Below are positions 35,064 through 43,792 of a stretch of DNA of 64,000 bases, piece after piece (position 1 is the stretch's first letter; each line of letters opens with the position of its first letter). The position numbers and the translations under genes are program-made. Under the pieces are notes generated by a model, which was given only the letters and a program-made list of their open reading frames with translations, was not told the origin of the DNA and made no database searches. The stretch comes from Caldichromatium japonicum (lineage in GTDB: Bacteria; Pseudomonadota; Gammaproteobacteria; Chromatiales; Chromatiaceae). The stretch spans positions 2,304,501-2,368,500 of the forward strand of contig NZ_CP048029.1 in assembly GCF_011290485.1 (NCBI RefSeq), read 5' to 3'.

Positions 35064-37109
35064 ATGTCTGATTACACTGCCGAAGACGTCCGCAACCTTG
35101 CCCTGGTCGGCCATGCTGGTGCGGGCAAGACGACCCTCGTGGAGGCCCTGCTCGCCGCCACGGGTGTCATCAATATCCCTGGACATATCGCCAAGGGCAC
35201 CACGGTCTGCGACTTCGATCCCCTGGAAAAGGAGCTCCAGCACTCACTGGATGCGGCGATCACCAGTTTTACGATTGGCGGTAAGCACGTCAATCTGATC
35301 GATACCCCTGGTTATCCGGATTTTCTCGGGCGCAGTCTGTCGGTTCTGCCGGCCGTTGAGACCGCGGCCTTGGTGATCAATGCGCGCTTCGGCATTGAAC
35401 CCATAACCCTGCGGATGATGAAGGCAGCCGATAACCGGCACCTATGTCGGTTCATCATCGTCAACCAGATCGATGCCGAAGGCGTTGACCTGGCCGAGGT
35501 GACCCAGCAGATCCGCGAGACCTTTGGCCCTGAATGCCTGCCGCTCAATCTGCCAGCGGAGGGCGGCAAACGGGTGATCGATTGTTTCTTTCAACCCGCC
35601 CAAGTGGCCACAGATTTTTCCTCGGTTGAGGAGGTGCATGCCCAGATCATCGATCAGGTGGTCGAGCTAGACGAGACACTCATGGAGCTCTACCTCGAGC
35701 AAGGCCAGGAACTCAAACCCGAGCAGCTGCATAATGCCTTTGAGTCCGCACTGCGCGAGGCGCATCTGATCCCGATCTGCTATGTCTCGGCCCTTACCGG
35801 TGCAGGGATCTCTGAGCTTCTAGAGATCATTGCTCGGCTCATGCCCAATCCCGCCGAGGGCAATCCCCCGCCCTTCCTCAAGGGCGAAGGGGCTGAGCTA
35901 GAGCCCGTACGGGTGGTTCCAGACCCCAAATTGCATGCCCTTGCCCATGTCTTTAAAGTCATCAACGACCCCTATCGCGGCAAGATCGGGATCTTCCGCA
36001 TCCATCAAGGCCGCATCACTCCCACCAGTCAGCTCTTTATCGGCAATGCGCGCAAACCCTTCAAGGTCAATCATCTCTATCGGGTGCACGGCAATGACCT
36101 GATCGAGGTCGAGGAAGGCGTGCCTGGCGATATCCTGGCGGTTACCCGTGTCGATGACATCCATTTCGATGCGGTGCTTCACGACTCCCATGACGAAGAT
36201 CACTATCATCTGAGATCCATAGAATGCCCGCTGCCGCTATTTGGTCTGGCAGTCAAGACAACCAAGCGCGGCGATGAACAAAAGCTGGCTGAGGCGCTAG
36301 CCAAATTGAGCAGCGAGGACCCGTGCTTCCATGTCGAGCATAACGCCAGCGCCAATGAGACCGTCATTCGCGGTCTGGGTGATGCCCACCTCAAGGTGAT
36401 CCTGCGCCGCCTGAGCGAACAGTTTCGGGTCGAGGTCGAGACCCACCCTCCCAGTATCCCCTATCGCGAAACGATCATGACCAAGGCCGAGGGCCATCAC
36501 CGGCACAAGAAACAGACCGGTGGGGCTGGACAATTCGGCGAGGTCTTTCTCCGGGTCGAGCCTCTGCCGCGCGGCGGCGGATTTGAGTTTGTCGATGCAG
36601 TGGTCGGCGGCGCGATCCCCGGCAATTTCATGCCGTCGATTGAGAAGGGGATCCGTCAGGTCCTCGAGGAGGGGGCGATCGCCGGTTACCCGATGCAAGA
36701 CATCCGGGTTACGGTCTATGATGGCAAACACCACCCCGTCGATTCCAAAGACATCGCCTTCATGACCGCTGGGCGCAAGGCGTTCATCGATGCGGTGCTC
36801 AAGGCCCAGCCAGTGATCCTAGAGCCGATCGTCAAGATCCGCATCCATGCCCAAGAGGGCGCGATGGGTGATCTCGCGGGGGATCTGTCCAGCCGCAGGG
36901 GGCGGATCAGCGGCAGCGAGTCGAAGGGGCACGGTCGGATCCTGATCGAGGGTGAGGTGCCGCTGGCTGAGCTGCGCGACTATGACGCCCGTTTGAAATC
37001 CCTGACCGGCGGCGAGGGCACCTATAGCATCGAACTCAGCCGCTATGAGCCGGTTCCAGCTCAAATCCAAAAACAACTCATAGACGCCTATCAGCGCGCC
37101 GAGGATTGA
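35064..37109 (+). CDS. Elongation factor G-like GTPase (EF-G paralogue, FusA2 group)
   Basis: 681 residues from the ATG at 35064; an upstream extension to 34899 is open but unrelated. Five-domain translational GTPase. G1 GHAGAGKTT (16-24) and G3 DTPGYPDF (80-87) are standard, but G4 reads NQID (134-137) instead of NKxD, and the switch I region is KGTTVCDFDPLEKELQHS rather than the RGITI of canonical EF-G. This pattern marks the EF-G-like paralogue found alone in many proteobacteria, whose role in translation is not settled. It is not next to rpsL, rpsG or tuf, which agrees with it not being the main fusA. Confidence 0.9.
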   Translation: MSDYTAEDVRNLALVGHAGAGKTTLVEALLAATGVINIPGHIAKGTTVCDFDPLEKELQHSLDAAITSFTIGGKHVNLIDTPGYPDFLGRSLSVLPAVETAALVINARFGIEPITLRMMKAADNRHLCRFIIVNQIDAEGVDLAEVTQQIRETFGPECLPLNLPAEGGKRVIDCFFQPAQVATDFSSVEEVHAQIIDQVVELDETLMELYLEQGQELKPEQLHNAFESALREAHLIPICYVSALTGAGISELLEIIARLMPNPAEGNPPPFLKGEGAELEPVRVVPDPKLHALAHVFKVINDPYRGKIGIFRIHQGRITPTSQLFIGNARKPFKVNHLYRVHGNDLIEVEEGVPGDILAVTRVDDIHFDAVLHDSHDEDHYHLRSIECPLPLFGLAVKTTKRGDEQKLAEALAKLSSEDPCFHVEHNASANETVIRGLGDAHLKVILRRLSEQFRVEVETHPPSIPYRETIMTKAEGHHRHKKQTGGAGQFGEVFLRVEPLPRGGGFEFVDAVVGGAIPGNFMPSIEKGIRQVLEEGAIAGYPMQDIRVTVYDGKHHPVDSKDIAFMTAGRKAFIDAVLKAQPVILEPIVKIRIHAQEGAMGDLAGDLSSRRGRISGSESKGHGRILIEGEVPLAELRDYDARLKSLTGGEGTYSIELSRYEPVPAQIQKQLIDAYQRAED

Positions 37110-37206
37110 GTCTTGCAGCTAGGTGCGGTTTAGCAGCCGCGCCCAGCCCGCCTCGGCGCCATCCCCTACCTCCTTCTCCTCCGCCGTGGATGCCTTTACG
37201 GCCGAG

Positions 37207-37569
37207 TCAATAGCTGATAGTGGTCCCGCCGGTGGGGCGATCGGCCTGGCCCAAGGCCCAAAACAAGAGGACGAACCAGCCGATGATCGTCCAGCCAAAC
37301 AGCACATTCAGCGTTGCGATGAGCAAGCGCCGCTGGTGCTGTCTGGCGAAGGCCAAAAGCAGCGGCAGGAGATACCCTAGGATCAACAACGCCGAGAGAA
37401 ACCAACCGCGGACATCGACGGGATAAAGGGCATCGATGGCCAACAGCAAGCTCAGCCAAAGTACGAGCAACAGGCCGAGGCTGCGCCATAGTCCGAGCCG
37501 ACGCAAACCGCTGTAGATCAATGTTTTAATACGCATCTTCTGAACATTTGCACCTTGATCTCTGGTCAT
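37207..37569 (-). CDS. Small membrane protein resembling superinfection-immunity proteins
   Basis: About 120 residues from an ATG at 37569; starts at 37536 or a TTG at 37602 are also possible. Three hydrophobic segments, the last two being LLILGYLLPLLLAFA and LNVLFGWTIIGWFVLLFWAL. The pattern N-x-L-x-G-W-T-x-x-G-W at the last helix is shared with the T4-type superinfection-immunity family of small membrane proteins, which is widespread in bacteria outside phages. No phage genes are nearby, so I do not claim an immunity role. Confidence 0.6.
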   Translation of the reverse strand: MTRDQGANVQKMRIKTLIYSGLRRLGLWRSLGLLLVLWLSLLLAIDALYPVDVRGWFLSALLILGYLLPLLLAFARQHQRRLLIATLNVLFGWTIIGWFVLLFWALGQADRPTGGTTISY

Positions 37570-37752
37570 CTCAGGGTCCTGCAATTGGGTGTTTAATCCC
37601 AAACTGGGTGCTACATCTCAACTATTGTCGCATCAAGCCGTTATATTCTAAGTACTCTCAGATGTGCCTGCGAAGAATGCGCAGACCATCTCACTATCCA
37701 GTCAAACAAGCTGACAAGGCGCTTGCTCATCGCCCTATCTGGAGACACGACC

Positions 37753-38565
37753 ATGAACCGCCCCTTGACCCTTTCGCTCGCCTGCTGTCTCGCCCTAGGT
37801 TGCCCTGCCCTCGAGGTCGCAGCCCAAACCACGACCAAGCCCTATGCCTACACGATGAAGATCACCCCTTCGCGGCCCAAGGGCAGTTTGGCCGAGACGA
37901 TGTCCAAGGACAAGACCAAACCCTCGACCATCGTCTACACGCCCTGCACCGACGAAAGTGAGCTCAAGCAGGACGTGGTCGCTTTCAAGCTGGACTATGA
38001 TGCAGGCAAGGCAACGACCAACAAGGACAAGACCCAGGACCGCTCAGCCATACGCGACGTCTATCTGTTTTTCTATAACCCCAATGCCCTGGGGGCGCTC
38101 GCCGATGACCCGAACTGGGCAGACAATCCCTTTAACCCACCCTGTCGTCAGGACCCGAATGACCCGAACAGTGCTGTGGTCCCCTGTGACCCCAAGGTCT
38201 GGGCCGTCGTGCGCTCAACGCCTGCATCAATGATGTCTGGGGGGATCGCATTGGTGCCTTTCGCTGAGATCTCAGATATCGACCCAGCGACCCATCTTTA
38301 TCTTTCCGCCAACGAGAACGTGGGTTCAGGCAAGATCTCAGAGCAGTTGCTGCGCAGCTATATCCGGTTCGATGATGCGCTCAAAGGGGTCTGGAGCCTG
38401 ACCGGCATCATCGCCAGCTCGCCGACGACTGCAGCGGGAACCAGCACCACCCCGGTCAATTTTACCGACCCCTCCACCTGGGCCGCCTGGGACACGGCGA
38501 CCTTCATGGTAGGCACCCCTTGGATTGCGTTCGGTCAGCCGGAAGGCACCAAGACCTGTAAATAG
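37753..38565 (+). CDS. Secreted protein of unknown function
   Basis: 270 residues from the ATG at 37753, which has GGAGA 8 bp upstream. A signal peptide ends near EVAAQ (about residue 25). The mature protein has four cysteines (in YTPCTDE, NPPCRQD, VVPCDPK and KTCK at the C-terminus), so two disulfides are possible, and a region rich in Asp, Pro and Asn (DPNWADNPFNPPCRQDPND) that resembles calcium-binding or pilus/adhesin surface loops. The C-terminal part (ASTWA...FMVGTPWIAFGQPEG) is rich in Thr and aromatic residues. I do not recognise the family. It is a single gene followed by two hairpins. Codon use looks like its neighbours. Confidence 0.75.
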   Translation: MNRPLTLSLACCLALGCPALEVAAQTTTKPYAYTMKITPSRPKGSLAETMSKDKTKPSTIVYTPCTDESELKQDVVAFKLDYDAGKATTNKDKTQDRSAIRDVYLFFYNPNALGALADDPNWADNPFNPPCRQDPNDPNSAVVPCDPKVWAVVRSTPASMMSGGIALVPFAEISDIDPATHLYLSANENVGSGKISEQLLRSYIRFDDALKGVWSLTGIIASSPTTAAGTSTTPVNFTDPSTWAAWDTATFMVGTPWIAFGQPEGTKTCK

Positions 38566-38580
38566 CCTTAAAGGGCACCC

Positions 38581-38636
38581 CCATCGCTTCCGCGATGGTC
38601 ATTTCAATCGATTAAAACCCCGGCATTTGCCGGGGT
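38581..38636 (+). terminator. Two hairpins after the secreted-protein gene
   Basis: CCATCGC-TTCC-GCGATGG at 38581-38598 and ACCCCGGC-ATTT-GCCGGGGT at 38617-38636. The second is the stronger. Neither is followed by a clear T-run on the plus strand; the second is preceded by AAAA, which gives a T-run on the minus strand. They probably end or protect the transcript. Confidence 0.45.
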
Positions 38637-38724
38637 GAGGCAGTGATAGGCGGTTCCCTCACAGATCGGTATCGAGCATATCCATGCCGCGGAAGCGATG
38701 ATGAGATGCAACAGGATCGACAAG

Positions 38725-39243
38725 ATGCGCGCATTCGCCGCCAGTACGCTGCTGGCTTGTCTGCCGTTGTGGATGACGGCCTCCCACCAGGATCGCGGCG
38801 CGGACAAGACGGCAGCGCCGGCATCTCCCCCGCTCCAGCCAACAGCCGATCCCGAGCTCCAGTGCCTCGCCCTCAACATCTATCACGAGGCGCGCTCCGA
38901 GCCCGAGCTCGGTCAAATCGCAGTTGCCCAGGTGACCCTCAACCGCGTGCAATCTCCGGCCTTTCCCGGCTCGATCTGCGCCGTGGTCAAGCAGGGTGAG
39001 CCAATGCCTGGTCGCTGTCAGTTCTCCTGGTGGTGCGACGGGCGCCCTGATCGACCTACTGAGCCCATCGCCTGGCAGCAAGCGCTGGCAATCAGCAAAC
39101 GCGTCATCACCGATAAGGTCGTCGATCCAACCCAGGGTGCGCTGTATTATCACACCACCTCAGTCAAACCGGACTGGGCGGGGCGTTTCAAACGCACAAC
39201 CCGAATCGGGCGCCATCTGTTCTACCGGCCCGCCAGAAGCTAA
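38725..39243 (+). CDS. Cell wall hydrolase, SleB type
   Basis: 172 residues from the ATG at 38725 (AGGA nearby); ATGs at 38698 and 38701 are also in frame. A signal peptide is followed by the Hydrolase_2 (SleB) domain with LALNIYHEARSEPELGQ, whose glutamate is the likely catalytic residue, then QVTLNRVQSPAFPGSIC, QFSWWCDG and ALYYHTTSVKPDW. The family includes spore cortex-lytic lytic transglycosylases; in Gram-negative bacteria it probably trims peptidoglycan. It is a lone gene convergent with a DedA gene. Confidence 0.85.
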   Translation: MRAFAASTLLACLPLWMTASHQDRGADKTAAPASPPLQPTADPELQCLALNIYHEARSEPELGQIAVAQVTLNRVQSPAFPGSICAVVKQGEPMPGRCQFSWWCDGRPDRPTEPIAWQQALAISKRVITDKVVDPTQGALYYHTTSVKPDWAGRFKRTTRIGRHLFYRPARS

Positions 39244-39355
39244 GGAAACACTGAGTCACCCCCGACCGTCTTCCGACGACAGTCACAAGGCAGAGACATC
39301 AGTGAGATTAGGGGCAGCAGGGGCATTGTTGCCAACGAATCGGCGCCTCCCTTCC

Positions 39356-39964
39356 CTAACCCAGCCTGCCCTGGTGCCGGTTCCAGGCGATATAGACCGC
39401 CACCGTCAAGGCGGCAAAGACCAGGGCGCCCAGGGTGGCGAGCTGCAGATGTTCGCGGATGAGCGCTTCATTGCGGCCGATCAGATAACCCAAGGCGATC
39501 AGTACGCACGACCACAGTCCTGCCCCTAGCGCTGTATACAAGGCAAAGGAGGCAAGCGGCATCCGCGCCAGCCCAGCCGGAAGGGAGATCAGCTGGCGGA
39601 TCGCTGGGATCAGGCGCCCCGTAAAGGTCGAGATCGCACCGTGCCTGGCAAAGAAGCGATCGGCCTTGTATAAGGCCTGCGGCCCGATGAACAGATAGCG
39701 CCCATAACGTTCAAGCAAGGGGCGCCCCAACAACAAAGCCAGACCATAGTTGACGAAGGCGCCGATCAGTGAACCGGTAAGGGCAGCCAGCAACACCAAA
39801 CCAGCGTGCATCTCCCCCTGATGGACGAGATAGCCTGCGGGGATCAGGACCACCTCACTCGGGAAAGGGATGAAACTCGATTCGATCGCCATCAGGATCA
39901 GGACCCCAGCATAGCCCCAGCCGCCGATCGTCGCCACCAACCAATCGACCATTTCTTGCAGCAT
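39356..39964 (-). CDS. DedA family membrane protein
   Basis: 202 residues from the ATG at 39964; the longer frame back to 40126 lies within the neighbouring transporter gene. Four to six hydrophobic segments with the DedA signatures ESSFIPFPSEVVLIPAGYL, NYGLALLLGRPLLERYG and FTGRLIPAIRQLISLPAGLARM. DedA proteins are linked to membrane lipid scrambling and envelope homeostasis; the E-x-F-x-P-x-P-x-E and R-x-x-P-x-x-R motifs are in place. The start overlaps the stop codon of the upstream NSS transporter. Confidence 0.92.
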   Translation of the reverse strand: MLQEMVDWLVATIGGWGYAGVLILMAIESSFIPFPSEVVLIPAGYLVHQGEMHAGLVLLAALTGSLIGAFVNYGLALLLGRPLLERYGRYLFIGPQALYKADRFFARHGAISTFTGRLIPAIRQLISLPAGLARMPLASFALYTALGAGLWSCVLIALGYLIGRNEALIREHLQLATLGALVFAALTVAVYIAWNRHQGRLG

Positions 39965-41379
39965 CAAAGCAACCCAATGGCATTGAGAAAGACGAGCAGG
40001 ACCAAGGCCGGCGAGACATAGCGGATCACAAAACGCCAGCTGCGATAACGCAGCCCATCGCCCAATTGGAGCTCGTCGCGCGAGGATGCGCGCGCCATCG
40101 CCCAGCCGGCAAAGATGGCGATACAAAGACCGCCCAGCGGCAGCATGATGTTGGAGGTGAGATAATCGACCAACTCAAACCAGGTCTTGCCGAAGAGCTG
40201 GCATGACTCACCCGACCAGAGATTAAACGACAGCACCGTCCCGATCCCGAGCAGCCAGGCCAGAACACCGATCGATGCAGTGGCTGTCAGACGCGATAGA
40301 CCGCGATTCTCGACCAACCAGGCCACTGCCGGTTCGATCAAGGAGATCGCCGAGGTCCAGGCGGCGAACACGAGCAGGATGAAGAACAAGGTCCCGAACA
40401 ACTGCCCCCCCGGCATGGCACCAAAGGCGATCGGTAGGGTCTGAAAGATCAGCCCTGGTCCTGAGGCCGGCTCCAGGCCATTGGCAAAGACGATCGGAAA
40501 GATCGCAAGACCCGCCAGAAGCGCAGCGATCGTATCGGCCACGACGATGACCAGGGCCGCGCCGGCGATCGAGGCAGTGGCCGGCATATAGGAACCATAG
40601 ACCATGATTGCCCCCATCCCGAGACTGAGGGTGAAAAAGGCGTGACCCAGGGCGATTAGGATCGGCTCACCGGTGATCCGGCACGATTTTTCACCCGATG
40701 GGAGCAGCTCGCAGTGCTGAAAGACCTTGCCGAAATCGGGACGGAGCAGAAAATCGGCCCCGCGCACAAAGTCGCCTTCATAGAAGGCATAGAGCACCAG
40801 GATCACCAAGAGAATGAACAAGGCCGGCATCATCACCGTGACCGCCTGTTCCAGACCGCTGCGCACCCCGCGCGCCACTACCCCCACCGTCATGAGCATG
40901 AACAGCGTATGCCAAAACAGCAGAGCTGCCGGCGATTTGAGCAGGTTGTCGAACAGCGCCGCAATAGCCGCACTATCTGCACCATTAAATGCGCCGCTGG
41001 CGGCATTGAGGACATAGGCCAGCGACCAGCCGGCGATCACGCTGTAATAAGATAGGATCAAGAATCCGGCGATGACCCCCATCCAGCCCAGCCAGCCCCA
41101 GGCGGGGTGTGCGCCTTCCTGAGCAGCCAAGGTACGCATGGTGTTGATCGGGCTTTGCCGCCCGCGGCGTCCGATCAGGATCTCGGCCATCATGATCGGT
41201 ACCCCGATCAGGGCGATACAGACCAAATAGACCAGGACGAAGGCCCCGCCGCCGTTTTCACCCGTGATATAAGGAAACTTCCAGACATTGCCCAGCCCCA
41301 CCGCCGAACCCACGGCGGCCATGATGAAGGCCAAGCGCGATGACCATTGGTCATGGATGAGACTGCGTGCTTGCGACAT
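39964..41379 (-). CDS. Sodium-dependent transporter, NSS family
   Basis: 471 residues with about 11-12 membrane helices. The first helix shows the NSS hallmark IMAAVGSAVGLGNVWKFPY with the unwound Na+/substrate-binding region, and GENGGGAFVLVYL follows. Family members take up amino acids or amines with Na+. No neighbour points to a substrate. It is co-directional and overlapping with the dedA-like gene, so they share a transcript. Confidence 0.93.
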   Translation of the reverse strand: MSQARSLIHDQWSSRLAFIMAAVGSAVGLGNVWKFPYITGENGGGAFVLVYLVCIALIGVPIMMAEILIGRRGRQSPINTMRTLAAQEGAHPAWGWLGWMGVIAGFLILSYYSVIAGWSLAYVLNAASGAFNGADSAAIAALFDNLLKSPAALLFWHTLFMLMTVGVVARGVRSGLEQAVTVMMPALFILLVILVLYAFYEGDFVRGADFLLRPDFGKVFQHCELLPSGEKSCRITGEPILIALGHAFFTLSLGMGAIMVYGSYMPATASIAGAALVIVVADTIAALLAGLAIFPIVFANGLEPASGPGLIFQTLPIAFGAMPGGQLFGTLFFILLVFAAWTSAISLIEPAVAWLVENRGLSRLTATASIGVLAWLLGIGTVLSFNLWSGESCQLFGKTWFELVDYLTSNIMLPLGGLCIAIFAGWAMARASSRDELQLGDGLRYRSWRFVIRYVSPALVLLVFLNAIGLL

Positions 41380-41523
41380 GAGGCGGGTCCTCGTCGAAGA
41401 TTGGGAATCGGATCGTCCTCATTTTCGGCAAAGCCCTGCCGTCTCACAAGGCATGCTGTCATCCTCGGCGGCTATGTCATAATGATTTGCTTAAGACAAT
41501 GATCCATACCGCAGAGACCCGCC

Positions 41524-42582
41524 ATGTCCAGGACCTTACTCCCCTGCCCCAGACCGCAATGGCAGTCGGGGCATAGCTGCTGGATACCGCTTCTGGCGAT
41601 CGTATTGGTCCTCAGCCCCCTGCTATTCACCAGCAGCGCCTGCGTGAGCCGCCCCGACCGCCCCTTCGCTTACCCAAGCGCCGCCGTACCCAAACCCTAT
41701 GTCAATGCCTCGGCACCTGCCCTGGACGCCGCGGATCTCTGGAGTCCCTTTGGCACGCCCCGCCGCGCTTGGTCCCTGCGCGAGCATTCGTCCGAATGGG
41801 CCCATCTCAACCGCGCAGCGTTGAACGTACAATCGGCAAGCGCCATGATCGTCGATGAACGCGGCAATGTGCTCTATGCCAAAAACCCGCGCGTCGTGCG
41901 GCCCATTGCCTCGGTCACCAAACTAATGACGGCCATGGTCGTACTGGATACAGGCATTTCTCTCGAGACGCCGATCCGCATCACAGCCGATGACCTGGAT
42001 CGACTCAAAAACAGCCGCTCGCGCCTGCGGATCAATGACACGGTCCTAACAAGGCGGGAAATGATCATGGCTGCCCTCATTTCTTCGGACAATCGCGCTG
42101 CCCACGCCTTGGGGCGAACGACCTTCCGCGGTGGGACGGTCGAGTTCGTTCAGGCGATGAACCGCAAGGCGCGCGCCCTCGGGATGGTCAATACCCAGTT
42201 CGTCGATGCCTCTGGGCTCGATCCCCGCAACCGCTCGACTGCCGAGGACCTGGTCAAGCTGGTGCGCGCCGCGGCCAACTATCCCTTGATCCGCGAGGCC
42301 ACCTCGCGCGCCGAGATGATCCTGCATCCATTTGGCGACGGCACCGCCTTGCAGTATCGCAACACCAACCCACTGGTGCGCAGCCCCGAATGGAGGGTCG
42401 AGGTCAGCAAGACGGGATTTCTCAATGAGGCTGGGCGCTGTCTGGTCATGCAGGCGCGCATCGCTGATCGCCGGTTTTATATGGTCTTTTTAGGGGGAAG
42501 CGGCCATTTGACACCCATGGGTGATTCCAATCGGGTGCGCGAATGGATTCTGGCCAGCAACCGCCTCACAGCCGCACGTTAA
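41524..42582 (+). CDS. pbpG: D-alanyl-D-alanine endopeptidase, PBP7 type
   Basis: 352 residues. A long N-terminal part with a membrane or signal segment (about 20-40) precedes a peptidase S11 domain with all three active-site motifs: SVTK (Ser130, Lys133), SDN (188-190) and KTG (296-298). The enzyme cleaves DD-crosslinks of periplasmic peptidoglycan. The N-terminus is some 40 residues longer than E. coli PBP7, and there is no C-terminal anchoring domain. The next gene, rluB, begins 22 bp downstream. Confidence 0.88.
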   Translation: MSRTLLPCPRPQWQSGHSCWIPLLAIVLVLSPLLFTSSACVSRPDRPFAYPSAAVPKPYVNASAPALDAADLWSPFGTPRRAWSLREHSSEWAHLNRAALNVQSASAMIVDERGNVLYAKNPRVVRPIASVTKLMTAMVVLDTGISLETPIRITADDLDRLKNSRSRLRINDTVLTRREMIMAALISSDNRAAHALGRTTFRGGTVEFVQAMNRKARALGMVNTQFVDASGLDPRNRSTAEDLVKLVRAAANYPLIREATSRAEMILHPFGDGTALQYRNTNPLVRSPEWRVEVSKTGFLNEAGRCLVMQARIADRRFYMVFLGGSGHLTPMGDSNRVREWILASNRLTAAR

Positions 42583-42604
42583 TGACCCTTACGGAGAAGA
42601 CAGC

Positions 42605-43504
42605 GTGAAACCCGTGCGCCGTCGCCCTTTGGCCAATAGTCGAGTTGCGCCCATGCGTTTACAAAAACTGCTGGCCGAGGCGGGCCTTGGCTCGCGCCGG
42701 ACGATCGAGTCCTGGATCAGCGCTGGCCGCATCCGCATCAATGGCCGGCTCGCCCAGCTTGGCGACCGTGCCAGACCTACTGATCGGATTCAGATCGACG
42801 GGCACCCAGTGCTGTTTGGCCTCCAGCGCCCAGCCCCCCACCAGATCATCGCTTATCACAAACCTTCCGGAGAGCTGGTCACCCGCCGTGACCCCGAGGA
42901 ACGCCCAACCGTCTTCCAGCATCTCCCTCGCCCTAAACAAGGGCGCTGGATCGCAGTCGGACGGCTCGATCTCAATACCTCGGGTCTATTACTGATCACC
43001 ACAGACGGCGAGCTCGCCAACCGCCTGATGCACCCCTCATCCGGGATCGAGCGCGAATATGCGGTACGTATCCTTGGAACGGTCACGCCCCAGACCCTCG
43101 AACGCCTCACCCAAGGGATTGAGCTTGAGGATGGCATGGCGCGCTTCGAGCAGATCATCGATCAAGGCGGCTCAGGAGCCAATCACTGGTATCACGTGGT
43201 CATCCGCGAAGGACGCAACCGCGAGGTGCGGCGGCTGTGGGAGGCGGCGGGCTGCACCGTCAGCCGCCTGATCCGCGTCCGCTATGGCAACATTGCCCTC
43301 GGGCGACGGCTGTTTCCTGGCCATTGGCGCCCGCTGACCGATGAGGAATGCAGAGAACTCATGGCGTTGGCAGGGATACAAGCCCCGCCCATCGACACCA
43401 TCACCAGCCGCCCTGAACGTATCGGCAAAGGGCGTGCGCTCGCCCCACAAACCCCCAACGCACACTTGCGTCCAGGGCCTGGCCTCAAGCGTCCCCGTTC
43501 CTGA
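42605..43504 (+). CDS. rluB: 23S rRNA pseudouridine synthase, RluB/RsuA family
   Basis: 299 residues from a GTG at 42605, preceded by GGAGA; an ATG at 42653 just before the S4 domain is the alternative. S4 RNA-binding domain (MRLQKLLAEAGLGSRRTIES...), then the catalytic motif GRLDLNTSGLLLITTDGELANR with the conserved aspartate, and REGRNREVRRLWEA near the end. The length and the basic C-terminal tail (GLKRPRS) favour RluB, which makes pseudouridine 2605 of 23S rRNA. Confidence 0.88.
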   Translation: MKPVRRRPLANSRVAPMRLQKLLAEAGLGSRRTIESWISAGRIRINGRLAQLGDRARPTDRIQIDGHPVLFGLQRPAPHQIIAYHKPSGELVTRRDPEERPTVFQHLPRPKQGRWIAVGRLDLNTSGLLLITTDGELANRLMHPSSGIEREYAVRILGTVTPQTLERLTQGIELEDGMARFEQIIDQGGSGANHWYHVVIREGRNREVRRLWEAAGCTVSRLIRVRYGNIALGRRLFPGHWRPLTDEECRELMALAGIQAPPIDTITSRPERIGKGRALAPQTPNAHLRPGPGLKRPRS

Positions 43505-43657
43505 TAGGCCGAGCGAGATCGCCCCACTCAATCACCCCCTGAGCTTTATGCCGGCCGGTGAGGATTGGAATCTATCAACAGCAGCGGATGCAAAGGAGCG
43601 GGGTGCAGGGCGGCGTATGGATCAGTACCGCCCTACAGCAGGTCAACGGCCGACATC

Positions 43658-43690
43658 TTGACATCCTTCCCGACCTAAAAGGTGGGGCTT
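43658..43690 (+). repeat. Possible remnant of an IS200/IS605 right end
   Basis: TTGACATCCTTCCCGACCT followed by AAAAGGTGGGGCTT resembles the hairpin found at the right end of many IS605-type elements (TTGACATCC then a C-rich/G-rich stem). The stem CCCGACC / GGTGGGG at 43669-43687 has one mismatch and a 5-base loop. No tnpA or tnpB similarity was found in the 288-bp gap (43505-43792) between rluB and the MFS gene, which otherwise holds nothing I can support. Confidence 0.3.
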
Positions 43691-43792
43691 GGCGCGCATT
43701 GGGTCAGACTGGAGCAATCGGGACCCGCTCGGCAAATTCCGCCCCGCTCAGGATCGCACCAGCCATCTCGCGGCTTGGGATCGCTCCAACCT

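Noticed and set aside
36297..36734. 145-codon minus-strand frame in the EF-G-like gene
   Set aside because: Shadow of a conserved GTPase gene with no independent support.
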